The notes under the pieces were generated by a model, which was not told the DNA's origin, made no database searches, and was given only the letters and a program-made list of their open reading frames with translations. This document shows positions 7,870 through 18,497 of a stretch of 64,000 bases of DNA, piece by piece (position 1 is the stretch's first letter; each line of letters begins with the position of its first letter). Source of the stretch: GCA-002779465 sp964596535 (lineage in GTDB: Bacteria; Desulfobacterota; Desulfobacteria; Desulfobacterales; UBA2156); NCBI GenBank assembly GCA_964596535.1, contig CAZQUR010000003.1, positions 9,412-73,411 on the forward strand. Direction: 5' to 3'. The position numbers and the translations under genes are program-made.

Positions 7870-9627
7870 TCATGAAACGAGCATCCATTCGGGGACCCAG
7901 ATCCCTACCGTCTTTTTTGCTTTTTCGCTGAAGAAGGTGCCCACTTTCCGGGTGCGGTTACGAATGGCCATTTTCTGGGTGGCGATGTTGTCCTCTCCGA
8001 TGATGGCGAAAAGCTTCTTCTCCCCGACCCGGGCGGTGAGGCCTTCCAGGAGGCGGGTGCCGATTCCCAGACCCCGGTATTCGGGGCGCACCGAGGTGTA
8101 GCCCCGTTCCAGGTACCCCGTCAAATCAACCCCCGTCGCTTCACTCAGGCGTTTTAGATATTCCTGCCTGGGGTGTTTCAGGGAGGAGTTTCCCACGATG
8201 ACCCCCTCTTCTTCGGCATACCCGATTAAAAAGGCGCGTTCCAGATTGTATCGCACCCACCGGGTATCCACGGATCCCCCGGCCTCCACCATTTTGCAGA
8301 TGATATCCAGATACCCGGGCGGCAGCGCGTCGGGCGGGGCAAAATGATAGGCGATCCCTTCGCCGATGGTATAGACGGATCCGTCAGCCCTTACCCGCCA
8401 CCGCTCGATCGTTTTCTTCCCGTGGCGAATTAGATAGAACAACAAGAAAACCGGATCCGCCAGATACCGCCAAAAGGGGGTTCCATGCATGGGAGCGATC
8501 GCCTCGTAGGGATCGGGGAGGGCGGTGAAAGGGTCGCTGAAGAAAAAATATTTGGGGGGATACGGGCTCCAGGAATGGACCAGGTTGGGATTGGCGGCGG
8601 AGAAATTCACCAGCGGATCCGATGCATCTTTCGGATCGGGTATCTTCAGGTGATTCCAGATCCCCGCCGCGGAGGCATGAAAAAGGGTTTTACCCGTTTC
8701 TTTGGGGCGGTCTTTCAAGGGGTGCCACAGGATCAACCGTACGCCCTTTTCAAAATAATCTGAAAATATATCGGGAGGATATGTTGCTGTCAGGGGCAGG
8801 CGAAGGGCCAACCCCGGAAAGGAAAACGCCGCGGTTGGATCCAATTGATGAAAGACCATGGAATCGGCTTCGGATAAAAGCCTCCCCTGAACATCCTCGA
8901 ATCCGCCGTCTTTTCGATGAAGCTCTTTTTCGATCCGGATCCCTGAAAATCCTTTTAAATCCAGGGCCGGACCGGGGGCGGCGTATTTGAAAAAAGGAAA
9001 CAGGGTCAAATCGGGCAGGGCTTGCGGGGGGACGCGCCCGGGCAAGCCGGGCAGGTCTTTCATCCCGATGAACCCGTCTTCTATTTCCGGGAATCCGTCA
9101 ACACCGGGTCCGCAGACGATGTGCATGGGCGGCGCCGCGGGAAGCGAACCCGCCTGCCGGCGCATTTTTCCCGCCGCTTGCACCTGTGCGGCGGAATCGG
9201 CGGCGAAAAGCACCAGATGGGCTTTTGCGTCAGTGATCCGCCGGGAAAAGCGTTCGTGAAGATGCCTCGAAACGCCGGTTTTTTCTCTTCGGGTCAAGAC
9301 GGTTTTTTTTAAGGCCCCCGCGGCGGCGATGAATGCCTCGGGACGATAAAATGCCTGGGACTGCATGGTTTTCCAGGCCTCCGAAAACAGAAAATCGCCG
9401 GCTTCCTGTGGTTTTTTGGAAACATGGCCGCCGGTTTCGATTCGGGGTGCCGGGGTTTGAAAATCGTCGAGGTTGGCGTCGTAAAAAGTGATCCGATTCT
9501 CTCCGCTGGAAAAACATCCCGCCAGATACAGGGCCAACCAGGAAGGCGCCGAAGGACTCGAAGGCGTGGGTTGAACAATGAGAATGTGAAATAAGCGGGG
9601 CTGTGGCATGGTTGCATTGTCCATCAT
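7870..9627 (-). CDS. Large protein with B12/radical-SAM-like N-terminus (no Fe-S cysteines) and C-terminal GNAT domain
   Basis: About 585 residues from the first of two adjacent ATGs (9627, 9624). The frame is open to 9711, but a -35/-10 pair at 9650-9678 would place transcription start downstream of that. The N-terminus (RLFHILIVQPTPSSPSAPSW, then ITFYDANLDDF) looks like the start of a B12-binding radical SAM protein, and HASAAGIWNHLKIP occurs in the middle, but no CX3CX2C cluster is present. The last ~170 residues form a GNAT acetyltransferase (SVRPEYRGLGIGTRLLEGL acetyl-CoA loop). It heads the cassette with the ATP-grasp and PP-loop genes. I infer an N-acylation step; the substrate is unknown. 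Confidence 0.78.
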   Translation of the reverse strand: MMDNATMPQPRLFHILIVQPTPSSPSAPSWLALYLAGCFSSGENRITFYDANLDDFQTPAPRIETGGHVSKKPQEAGDFLFSEAWKTMQSQAFYRPEAFIAAAGALKKTVLTRREKTGVSRHLHERFSRRITDAKAHLVLFAADSAAQVQAAGKMRRQAGSLPAAPPMHIVCGPGVDGFPEIEDGFIGMKDLPGLPGRVPPQALPDLTLFPFFKYAAPGPALDLKGFSGIRIEKELHRKDGGFEDVQGRLLSEADSMVFHQLDPTAAFSFPGLALRLPLTATYPPDIFSDYFEKGVRLILWHPLKDRPKETGKTLFHASAAGIWNHLKIPDPKDASDPLVNFSAANPNLVHSWSPYPPKYFFFSDPFTALPDPYEAIAPMHGTPFWRYLADPVFLLFYLIRHGKKTIERWRVRADGSVYTIGEGIAYHFAPPDALPPGYLDIICKMVEAGGSVDTRWVRYNLERAFLIGYAEEEGVIVGNSSLKHPRQEYLKRLSEATGVDLTGYLERGYTSVRPEYRGLGIGTRLLEGLTARVGEKKLFAIIGEDNIATQKMAIRNRTRKVGTFFSEKAKKTVGIWVPEWMLVS

Positions 9628-9649
9628 CAAGGGGAAAGGAATATGGAAA

Positions 9650-9678
9650 AAAATAAGAAAGTGTTGTTCAGTTGTCAA
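9650..9678 (-). promoter_or_regulatory. Putative sigma-70 promoter for the GNAT/ATP-grasp/PP-loop cassette
   Basis: On the minus strand TTGACA (9678-9673) and TATTTT (9655-9650) are separated by 17 bases. Transcription would begin near 9643, just upstream of the chosen start codon at 9627. Confidence 0.5.
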
Positions 9679-9743
9679 TCGGTAACCCCTTTTGCTGGTC
9701 CGGACCACCATTGAAACCGGGGGGTTGAAAAACCGTATTGGAT

Positions 9744-9773
9744 TTGAATGGGCCCTGTGTTAGGATAGATAAT
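9744..9773 (+). promoter_or_regulatory. Possible sigma-70 promoter for the cyclase gene
   Basis: TTGAAT (9744-9749) and GATAAT (9768-9773) are separated by 18 bases, about 70 bases before the cyclase start codon, in the divergent intergenic region. Confidence 0.35.
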
Positions 9774-9841
9774 CATTTTCGCCGGATTTCACGTCTTTCC
9801 CATCGGCTGGGACCGGACCGTGCGGCAGAAAAGGAAAATGT

Positions 9842-11289
9842 ATGGACCCCAAGAAACGCCTTCCGTTCATCTTCGAAAACGAGGATGCCGACAGTGTCCG
9901 GAAAGTCCTGACCCGGGGAATCTTCTGGCGCATCCTCGTCATCGAGGGAATCCTTTTGGTCTGGTCCCTTTTTTACAGTTTTATGACGGGGGAGCACGAT
10001 TCCCTGGAAGCCCTCTTCTGGTATGCGCTTCGCATTATCATTCTCATCGGCATCATCGTCGTCTTCGTGGTGGTCACTTTCCGGAGCTTCCTGGAAAAAA
10101 AAATCATCGAACCCCTGGAAATCGTTGTGGAGGCCAACAGGCGGATACAGGAAGGGGATGCGTCCGCCAGGACTGTGGATCTTCCCGAAGACATTCCCAG
10201 AGAGATCCGGGAAATCTCTTCCACCCGCACGAAGATGCTCGAGGAGATCTTCCGGGTTTCGGAAGAGCGTCTCCGCTTGATGAATTTTATTCGGGAAACC
10301 TTCGGCCGTTATTTGTCCAAAAAAGTGGTGGATGAGATCCTCTCCTCTCCCGACGGCCGGAAAATCGGAGGGCGGCGCCAGCACGTCACGATCCTGATGT
10401 CGGACTTGCGGGGTTTTACAGGGCTGTCGGAGGATCGGGATCCTGAAGAAATGATGGGGCTTCTCAATCGGTATCTCGGCCGTATGTCCGAGGTCATATT
10501 GGGATACGACGGCTTGATCGACGAATTCATCGGCGATGCCATCCTCGCCGTATTCGGGATTCCCGAACCGCGAAAAGACGACGCCCTCCGGGCCGTGGCG
10601 TGCGGTGTGGCCATGCAAAACGCCCTGTCGGTGTTGAACGAGCAAATCGTTGAAGAAGGATACCCGCTTTTGGAAATGGGAATCGGAATCAACACCGGGC
10701 CGGTGATCGCCGGCAACATCGGATCCGAAAAGCGCGTCAAATACGGGATTGTGGGAGCAGCGGTGAATACGGCGGCACGGATCGAATCGAACACGACGGG
10801 CGGGCAGGTGCTCATCGGGGAATCCACGTATGCGGCCGTCAAGGAGGGCGTCGCCGTGGACGGTGCCCAGGCCGTCATGATGAAAGGCTTGAAACACCCG
10901 CTGCTCTATTTTCCGGTCCGGGAAGTGGGGGCGCCCTATCATCTTCGATTGGCGCCGCCCCATAAAGAAGCGGAGGGGGTCCCCCTTTCAATTCCGTTTC
11001 GTCTGTGGCCGGTGGACAACAAGCGGATCATGGACGAGGAGATTCACGGAGAGACGCTGACCATCGGAGAAAACACCGTGACGGCGTCCCTGGAAAAAGG
11101 AGTGGATCCCTTTTCGGACATCAAACTCCGGTTCGATTTCTGCCTGGATGCCCATTGCTTTGAAGACATCTATGCTAAGGTCATCGGCATCGAAAAAAGG
11201 GGGGAGGCATCGGTGGCGCATCTTCGTATTACCGCCATCCAGCCGCCGGATAAAGCGCTTTTGACCCGCTGGATAAAGGAGGGGGCCGC

Positions 11290-11293
<4 letters not shown>
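9842..11293 (+). CDS. Membrane-anchored class III adenylate/guanylate cyclase
   Basis: 483 residues. Two membrane segments (about 29-49 and 59-81) enclose only a short loop, followed by a HAMP-like helix pair (about 85-140). The class III catalytic domain (about 180-345) has metal-binding Asp188 (LMSDLRGFTG) and Asp232 (DEFIGDAILAVFG), and the Asn309/Arg313 pair (GAAVNTAARIE). The purine-selecting positions are Glu228 and Gly302 rather than the Lys and Asp/Thr of classical adenylate cyclases, so cAMP versus cGMP is open. A C-terminal ~95-residue domain looks PilZ-like. It overlaps the next gene by 4 bases, and a cyclic-nucleotide-binding protein is two genes downstream. Confidence 0.9.
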
Positions 11294-12219
<926 letters not shown>

Positions 12220-12229
12220 CCGGAACGCT

Positions 12230-12306
12230 TCCCCCTATCCCCGCCTTTTAAGCCGGGGTCGAGGGAAGCGATCGTAAAACGAATATTTTCCTTACCGGGG
12301 AGCCCG
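12230..12306 (+). repeat. Dispersed repeat family D, copy 1
   Basis: Matches 37866-37953 in the same order: CCGGAACGCTTCCC, CCGCCTTTT, a purine stretch, GGGAAGC, ATCGTAAAA, then TTTCCTTACCGGGGAGCCC. The segments CGCTTCCC and GGGAAGCG are inverted repeats, so the element can fold. Its right end supplies the GGGGAG in front of the GTG at 12306. Confidence 0.75.
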
Positions 12307-15300
12307 TGCTTCAGGCGGACGCCACTTCTCCCGCCGGAGGCGGATCCGTATCGGAAAACGCGATGAAGCGGCTGCTGGGCCGATGGCTGAAAATCTACGA
12401 GGGTGAAATCACCCTCTTTTTATGGACCGTGGCCCTCCTTTTTTTGGTCCGCAGTTCAGGAATGATCCTGAACAATTACGCGGAAACCGCCTTCCTCAAG
12501 CGTTACGGGGTCGAGTACCTTCCCATTGTCAACATGATCAACGCGTTTGCCACCTTTGCGGTGATGGGGGTGCTCACGGCTCTCATGACCCGTTTCAAGG
12601 ATGCCAGGCTTCTGGCCTATCTTTTTGTCTTTTGCGGCGGTTCGGTGGGCGCGTTGCGTCTGTTGATTCCTTACGATATCGACCTGATCTATCCGGTTTT
12701 GTTCATGTTGAAGGCCCAGTACGAGGTCCTGCAGGCGCTCCTTTTCTGGAATCTGGCCAATGATCTTTTCAATACCCGGCAGTCCAAGCGCATTTTTCCC
12801 CTGGTGACGGCCGGTGGTGTCATCGGCCTGATCATCAGCAGCTTCGGAACCCCTTTTCTGGCCAAAACCCTTACCTTTGACAACCTGCTGTGGACGTATC
12901 TCGGCCTGTGTATTGCCGCCGCCGTCGTGGTGAAAGGGATGAGCAGCCGATTTCCGGCCCTTTTGGTGGCAGGGAAAAAGGGGAAGCGGATCAAGAAGCG
13001 CAGTGCCATGCTGGAAGAGATAAAGAATGTCCTGCCCATGATGAAAGAATCCGTCCTGTTGAAGGTGATGATCGTTTTGACCCTGATGCCCAACGTGGTC
13101 ATTCCCATCATGAACTACCAGTTCAACTTCGCCGTCAACGAACAGTTTGCCACGGAAGGGGCCCTGGTTCAGTTTTTCGGTTATTTCCGGGGCGTTCTCA
13201 ACATCATCAACCTGGTGATCCTCATGTTTGTGGGGCGCATCTACGGGCGGTGGGGGCTTCCCGTGGCGCTCATGTTCCATCCGTTCAATTACCTGATGGC
13301 CTTTTTCGCCTTCTTGATGCGGTTCGACGTCTTCTCGGCGATTTATGCCCGCATGTCGACGAATATCCTCAGGACCACCATCAACATTCCGGCCAACGCG
13401 GTGCTCATGGGGCTGTTTCCCGAATCCTACCGCAGCCTGGTGCGGCCCTTTTTAAGGGGCACCGTGGTACGCATCGGTCTTTTCGTGGGATCGGGCTTGA
13501 TCCTGTTGTCCGAGCCGTTGTTCCATCCCCGGTTTCTCTCCCTTGCCGCCTTTCCTTTTGTGGTGGCGTGGATCGTGGGGCCTTTTGTCCTGAAAAAGCG
13601 GTATGCGGACATCCTCCTGGATCTGGTGGCCACCAATGTATTGGATCTGAAAACCATGGAAGAAAAAGATATCAAAGGATTGTTTGCGGAAAAGCGAATC
13701 CGCAGCCAACTTGCGGAATTTTTTCTTTCCGCTGACGGAAAAGATGCCCTCTGGTACGGCCGGCTCATGAAAACCGTTTCCCCCCAGGAGCTGGATGATT
13801 TGATTGTAAAAAAGATCCAAACTGTGGACGATGAAACAAAAATCGCGCTGCTGGATCTGCTCTCCTCCGGGGCCGGTGCCAGGGCCGAACCCGTCATTTT
13901 GAAACTTTACGATCCTGAAAACACGCCGTTGAGCCGGGCGCTGGTCCGGACGGCCGGGCGTATGGAAGGCGGAGATTTTCGAGAACTGTTCCAAAACGCA
14001 TTGGAGACCTCTATCGATTTAAACGTCAAGGCGTGTGCATTGGGGGGACTCTGCCGGAAGGCGCCGGAGGAATACGGCGCTGCGGTTTCGGCATGGCTTT
14101 CTTCCGAACAGATGGAGACCCGGAAGGCCGGTGTTGTGGCCGCCGGGACATCGAAGGATTCCGGCTTTATCCGGCCCCTGTTGGCGCTTTTGGAAAACCC
14201 GGACAATGCCCCCCTGGTGCCCGATATGCTCAGGGGACTTAAAAAACTTCAAACACCCGGTTTGAATCGCATCGCTTCCGCCTATCTATCCAACCCATCC
14301 GAGACGGTTCGTGCGGCGGCCCTGGAAATCTTGGAGGTGAGCGATGAAGAAGCCCTGCGGCACGCCGTTTCCCTCATGGGGGATTCCTCCGATACGGTGT
14401 ACGCCCTGGCCAAGGAGAAGATCCTTTCGGCGTCATATGTCGACGGCACCCTTCTCGTGGAGTCCCTGGGGCTGCCCCGGCGGAGAATCCGGGAAGGCAT
14501 CTTCGATCTTTTCCAGCGCTTGGGGATCAAAAACATCGACACCTACCGGTTCGTTCGAAACCAGGTGGAGATGGGATACCGGAATCTATGGGAGGCCGAA
14601 ACCCTGAAAAACCTTCCCGAAACACCGGAAAGGGACCTGATGATCGATCATCTCCTTCAGGAAAAGACGGCGCGTCTGGAAAACTGCTTGCGGGTACTGG
14701 CGTTGCAGGACCCCGACGGAAGAATGAAAATTCTTGTCCGGGGGGTTTTTTCCGCCGATGCGCGCCTCCGCGCCAACAGCATGGAGGCCCTGGAAGATTT
14801 CTTGGATACCGCTTTGTCGAAAATTTTGTTCCCCCTGTTGGAAGACACGAACGTTTCCCAGCGTCTGGCCGCGGGACGCCGGCTTTTTTCGCTCCCCCCG
14901 GTGGGAAGGGAACCATGGTCCCTTTTTCCGGATCTGTTGACAAAGCCGAACTGGGTGTCGGTGATGCTTGCCCTGGTCCTTTTACGGGATGCCCCGCCTG
15001 AAGCGGCGGATTTGAATGGGGTGCAAAAGCTGACGGATTCGAAAAATGTTCACATTCGGGAAATGGCCGGCATGATAGTAACCCAAAACCGGAAAACCGC
15101 GGATAAGAAGGAAGGCGCGATGGAACAGACGATCACCATTCCGGACAAGATATTCCATCTCAAGGGGATCGAGATATTCGAGGGGCTTTCCGTGAGCGAA
15201 CTGGCGGCTGTGGCGTCGGTGACGGAAGAGATGACGTTTCCGGCCGGAGAGATCGTGATCCGGGAGGGCGACCCCGGAGATACCATGTATCTGATTATCG

Positions 15301-15569
15301 AAGGTGAAGTCTCGGTCATCAAGGACGCCGGTACGGAAACCGAATTCGAACTGGATCGGATTCGGGAGGGGGATTATTTTGGAGAAATGGCCCTGTTTGA
15401 AGATTTGGTGCGGTCGGCCACCATTAAAACCCAAGCCCCCTCACGCTTCCTTGTGTTGGACAAAGGGGAGTTTAAAGAGATCGTGAAGGAGTACCCGGAG
15501 ATCGCCCTGCACATCTGCAAGGTGCTCAGCCGCCGTCTCCGGAAGCTTCATGAAAAGATTCGGATTTAG
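12306..15569 (+). CDS. Npt/MFS-like membrane protein with HEAT-like repeats and C-terminal cyclic-nucleotide-binding domain
   Basis: 1087 residues from GTG 12306; an ATG at 12363 (MKRLLGRWLKIYEGE) is an alternative because the upstream ribosome-binding site lies in a dispersed repeat. Residues ~35-430 hold ten or more membrane segments like bacterial Npt1/Npt2 ATP/ADP-translocase-type proteins. Residues ~480-930 are alpha-helical HEAT-like repeats. Residues ~950-1087 are a cNMP-binding domain with phosphate-binding cassette GDYFGEMALFEDLVRSATI. The adjacent cyclase suggests transport or signalling gated by a cyclic nucleotide (inference). True transport substrate unknown. Confidence 0.88.
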   Translation: MLQADATSPAGGGSVSENAMKRLLGRWLKIYEGEITLFLWTVALLFLVRSSGMILNNYAETAFLKRYGVEYLPIVNMINAFATFAVMGVLTALMTRFKDARLLAYLFVFCGGSVGALRLLIPYDIDLIYPVLFMLKAQYEVLQALLFWNLANDLFNTRQSKRIFPLVTAGGVIGLIISSFGTPFLAKTLTFDNLLWTYLGLCIAAAVVVKGMSSRFPALLVAGKKGKRIKKRSAMLEEIKNVLPMMKESVLLKVMIVLTLMPNVVIPIMNYQFNFAVNEQFATEGALVQFFGYFRGVLNIINLVILMFVGRIYGRWGLPVALMFHPFNYLMAFFAFLMRFDVFSAIYARMSTNILRTTINIPANAVLMGLFPESYRSLVRPFLRGTVVRIGLFVGSGLILLSEPLFHPRFLSLAAFPFVVAWIVGPFVLKKRYADILLDLVATNVLDLKTMEEKDIKGLFAEKRIRSQLAEFFLSADGKDALWYGRLMKTVSPQELDDLIVKKIQTVDDETKIALLDLLSSGAGARAEPVILKLYDPENTPLSRALVRTAGRMEGGDFRELFQNALETSIDLNVKACALGGLCRKAPEEYGAAVSAWLSSEQMETRKAGVVAAGTSKDSGFIRPLLALLENPDNAPLVPDMLRGLKKLQTPGLNRIASAYLSNPSETVRAAALEILEVSDEEALRHAVSLMGDSSDTVYALAKEKILSASYVDGTLLVESLGLPRRRIREGIFDLFQRLGIKNIDTYRFVRNQVEMGYRNLWEAETLKNLPETPERDLMIDHLLQEKTARLENCLRVLALQDPDGRMKILVRGVFSADARLRANSMEALEDFLDTALSKILFPLLEDTNVSQRLAAGRRLFSLPPVGREPWSLFPDLLTKPNWVSVMLALVLLRDAPPEAADLNGVQKLTDSKNVHIREMAGMIVTQNRKTADKKEGAMEQTITIPDKIFHLKGIEIFEGLSVSELAAVASVTEEMTFPAGEIVIREGDPGDTMYLIIEGEVSVIKDAGTETEFELDRIREGDYFGEMALFEDLVRSATIKTQAPSRFLVLDKGEFKEIVKEYPEIALHICKVLSRRLRKLHEKIRI

Positions 15570-15652
15570 CTAATCAGAAAACCAAAAGGGTTGATCCGGA
15601 TCCGAAGTTGCACTAAAAGCGTCGGGAAACCCTTTTTAAAAGGCCGGACAAA

Positions 15653-16666
15653 ATGAAAATCGCGTTTCTCATGGATCCATTGGCGTCCATTGAGCCCGTC
15701 AACGAAACCACCAGTCATCTCATGTATGAATGCAACGAGCGGGGGCACGCCGTTTATTTCCTGGAACCTCACGATGTTTATATCCGAAAGGATGAAGTCG
15801 TGGCCAGGATGCGCAACATCACCGTATCCAAGGGGCTTTCCATGAAGCAGTACTGGCGGGCGCTGCTGAACTGCCTGAAAAAAGACGAACTGATCTTTGA
15901 AAGCCTCTGCGATCTGGATGCCCTTTTTTTGCGGAAAAACCCGCCCTTGAATTACCGGGTCCTGGAATTTCTCCAGCCGGTGGCCGGCCAGGTGTTCATG
16001 ATCAACAGCATTCTGGGGCAGATTATCGGAAACAGCAAATTATACACGCTCAATTTTCCGGACATCATACCGGAAACCCATGTATCCCGGGATCCGTTCC
16101 GCCTGAAAAAGCTCATCGACGAATTCGGAGGCGCCATGGTGGTCAAACCCCTGGCACGGTTCGGGGGGGAAGGGGTGATCAAGGTGAGCGACCGGGACCG
16201 GGAGAATCTCAACTCTTTGATTCACTATTACATCCGGGCATACAAGGAATACCCCGAACGGGAGCCCATCATGGTCCAGGAATACCTGGAAGCCGTCAAG
16301 GCGGAAGGGGACGTGCGGATTCTTCTGCTCAACGGAGAAATCCTTGGGGCCATGTGCAGAATACCGAAAAAAGGAGACTTCCGGACGAATATTCATGCGG
16401 GTGCAACAGTGAAAAAGCATGAAATCACCCCCCGCGAAAAGGAAATCTGCAAGGCCATCAAAGACAAACTCATCGCCGACGGGCTTTATTTTGTCGGCAT
16501 TGATGTGATTGCCGGAAACCTCGTGGAGATCAATTGCGTCAGTCCCGGCGGTATTCCGCGGATCAACCGGCTCAACCAGGTGCAACTGGAGAAACGCGTC
16601 ATCGATTTCATCGAAGCCCAGGTCAAGATTAAAGGGAACATTCAAAAAAAAACGGAGAAAACATGA
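15653..16666 (+). CDS. gshB: Glutathione synthetase-like ATP-grasp ligase
   Basis: 337 residues, close to bacterial GshB (~315). Hallmarks: MKIAFLMDPLASI (N-terminal domain), FLRKNPPLNYRVLEFLQ (substrate region), VVKPLARFGGEGV (glycine-rich ATP loop), IMVQEYLEAVKAEGDVRILL, and the C-terminal VEINCVSPGGI with Mg ligands. GshB joins gamma-Glu-Cys to Gly. No gshA is nearby. The gene overlaps the start of a peptide-ABC binding protein by 4 bases (ATGA), which is not the usual place for gshB, so a different peptide product is possible. Confidence 0.85.
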   Translation: MKIAFLMDPLASIEPVNETTSHLMYECNERGHAVYFLEPHDVYIRKDEVVARMRNITVSKGLSMKQYWRALLNCLKKDELIFESLCDLDALFLRKNPPLNYRVLEFLQPVAGQVFMINSILGQIIGNSKLYTLNFPDIIPETHVSRDPFRLKKLIDEFGGAMVVKPLARFGGEGVIKVSDRDRENLNSLIHYYIRAYKEYPEREPIMVQEYLEAVKAEGDVRILLLNGEILGAMCRIPKKGDFRTNIHAGATVKKHEITPREKEICKAIKDKLIADGLYFVGIDVIAGNLVEINCVSPGGIPRINRLNQVQLEKRVIDFIEAQVKIKGNIQKKTEKT

Positions 16667-18381
16667 CATCAAAACTGAAAAAAATTCTTATCCTGAGTGT
16701 TGTCGCCGTGGGGCTTTTTCCGGCAATGACGGTTTTCGGTGCGTCGAATCCGGTCCATTATCTCAAGGCGGGGCTTTCCGAGGAACCCAAGACCTTGAAC
16801 ATCTGGCTGGCCAGCGATCGATGGTCCTTGTCGGTCCTGTCCCAAATCTACCAGGGGTTGATGACCAGACATCCGGAGACCCTTGAATTGACGCCCTGGT
16901 TGGCCGAGAATCTTCCGGTATACGATCCGGAGACCCTGAGCTACACCGTGACCCTGAGAAACGCCAAATGGTCCGACGGATCCCCGCTGACCGCCCAAGA
17001 CGTGGCCTTCACGGCAAATCTGATCAAGGAGTTCAAGATTCCCCGCCACTTCGATCGATGGAGTTTCGTTAAAGCCGTCGAAGTGTTGGATGCCAAGACG
17101 GTGCGGTTTTTCCTGGAAAAACCCATGGCGATCTTTTTGTCCAGGACACTGGCCACTCCCATTGTCTCGAAAAAAGAGTGGGAACCGGTGGCACAAAACG
17201 CCCGCAACGCCGAAAAGCCCCTCACGGCGTTGCTCAATCATGAAATTAAAACACCCATCGGTAACGGTCCTTTTTCAATAAAGGAATGGAAAGAGGGGGC
17301 TTACCTGTTTATGACACGAAACCCCTATTTTTTCGGATCCGGACAAAAGATCGGCGGCCGGGTGCTGGGGCCCTTCATCGGCGGCATCATTTTCAAATTC
17401 TTCGGGACTTCCGATGCTGCCATCCTTTCGCTCAAGAAAGGGGATATCGACATGTTCTGGTGGTCGGTGCAAGCCGGCTACATCGAGGACCTGCAAGAGG
17501 ATCCGGAGATCACATTGTTTAAAAACGAGAGAAGCGCCATGTACTACATGGGCTTCAATCTCAGGAAACCCCCCTTCGATGATGCGGTTTTGAGAAGGGC
17601 TGTGGCAATTCTCATCGACAAGGACTTCATCATCACCCGGATTCTTCAGGGGGACGGGGCCCGCATGGACTCGGTGGTGCCGGCCGGGAATAAATTTTAC
17701 TACTGCCCGCCGGATACAGCCCGGGAAGAAGGTCTTTCCCGGGATGAGCGGATAAAAGCGGCCTATCGGCTCTTGAAAGAAGCGGGATACTCCTGGAAAA
17801 CGCCCCCGGTGAATGACGCCGGAGCGGTGGTCAAATGCGGACACATCCAGCTTCCCGACGGCACACCCATGGAAGGCTTCACCATACTGACACCACCCGC
17901 CGACTACGACCCACTGAGAGCCATGAGCGGCACCATCATCCAGGAATGGCTCCGGGACTTCGGGATGCCGGCGTCGGCAAAGCCCATGGCCTTCGGATCC
18001 CTCATCGACCAGGTCAAGGTCCGGCGGGAATTCGACGCCTTCATCCTGGCTTACGGAAAACTTTCCCTGGATCCCGATTGGATCCGCAGTTTTTTCCATT
18101 CCCGGCACGACAAGGTGCGGGGGCGGAATATGAGCGGTTATCATAATCCGGAGTTCGACCGCATTGCTGATGAAAGCGCCACGGTCATGGATGAAAATCA
18201 GCGCCGAAAGCTGGTATGCCGGATGCAAAAGATCCTCATGCGGGATCTGCCGTATCTTCCTTTGTACACGCCCAAGATGATCGAGGCGGTGCGAAACGAC
18301 CGGTTTTCCGGGTGGGTGAACACGCTGGAGGGGATCGGAAATCCCTGGTCCTTTTGTGTGCTGAAACCACAAACCCCCTGA
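16663..18381 (+). CDS. Peptide ABC transporter substrate-binding protein (SBP family 5)
   Basis: 572 residues. An N-terminal signal peptide (KLKKILILSVVAVGLFPAM) ends near FGA-SN. The mature part has family 5 hallmarks: LSEEPKTLNIW, VTLRNAKWSDGSPLTAQDV, PIGNGPFSIKEW and DPDWIRSFFHSR. It should bind a peptide or related ligand in the periplasm for the two permeases and two ATPases that follow. Its ATG overlaps the stop of the gshB-like gene. The family also carries nickel, opines and sugars, so the ligand is unproven. Confidence 0.92.
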   Translation: MTSKLKKILILSVVAVGLFPAMTVFGASNPVHYLKAGLSEEPKTLNIWLASDRWSLSVLSQIYQGLMTRHPETLELTPWLAENLPVYDPETLSYTVTLRNAKWSDGSPLTAQDVAFTANLIKEFKIPRHFDRWSFVKAVEVLDAKTVRFFLEKPMAIFLSRTLATPIVSKKEWEPVAQNARNAEKPLTALLNHEIKTPIGNGPFSIKEWKEGAYLFMTRNPYFFGSGQKIGGRVLGPFIGGIIFKFFGTSDAAILSLKKGDIDMFWWSVQAGYIEDLQEDPEITLFKNERSAMYYMGFNLRKPPFDDAVLRRAVAILIDKDFIITRILQGDGARMDSVVPAGNKFYYCPPDTAREEGLSRDERIKAAYRLLKEAGYSWKTPPVNDAGAVVKCGHIQLPDGTPMEGFTILTPPADYDPLRAMSGTIIQEWLRDFGMPASAKPMAFGSLIDQVKVRREFDAFILAYGKLSLDPDWIRSFFHSRHDKVRGRNMSGYHNPEFDRIADESATVMDENQRRKLVCRMQKILMRDLPYLPLYTPKMIEAVRNDRFSGWVNTLEGIGNPWSFCVLKPQTP

Positions 18382-18387
18382 TTGAAG

Positions 18388-18467
18388 CCTCCCCGCAGCT
18401 CTCCGGGGCGGCTTTTCCGGTTCGCTCCGACAAAGCTGCGGGGACTGCGCTCGCTGTTGCGGTTCAA
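18388..18467 (-). repeat. Dispersed repeat family A, copy 1 (inverted)
   Basis: The minus-strand reading starts TTGAACCGCAACAGCGAG and runs through GGAGCGAA and AA..CCGCC to CTGCGGGGAGG, the same order of blocks as the copies at 24197, 59512 and 60551. A 17-base core (CTCGCTGTTGCGGTTCA) is identical to 60613-60629. It lies between the binding-protein gene and its permease. Confidence 0.75.
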
Positions 18468-18497
18468 CGCCGCAACCTGTAGCCCGGGAGATGAAAA

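Noticed and set aside
9628..9711. Longer N-terminus of the GNAT-fusion protein from 9711
   Set aside because: It would start upstream of the predicted transcription start, and the residues do not resemble the family start.
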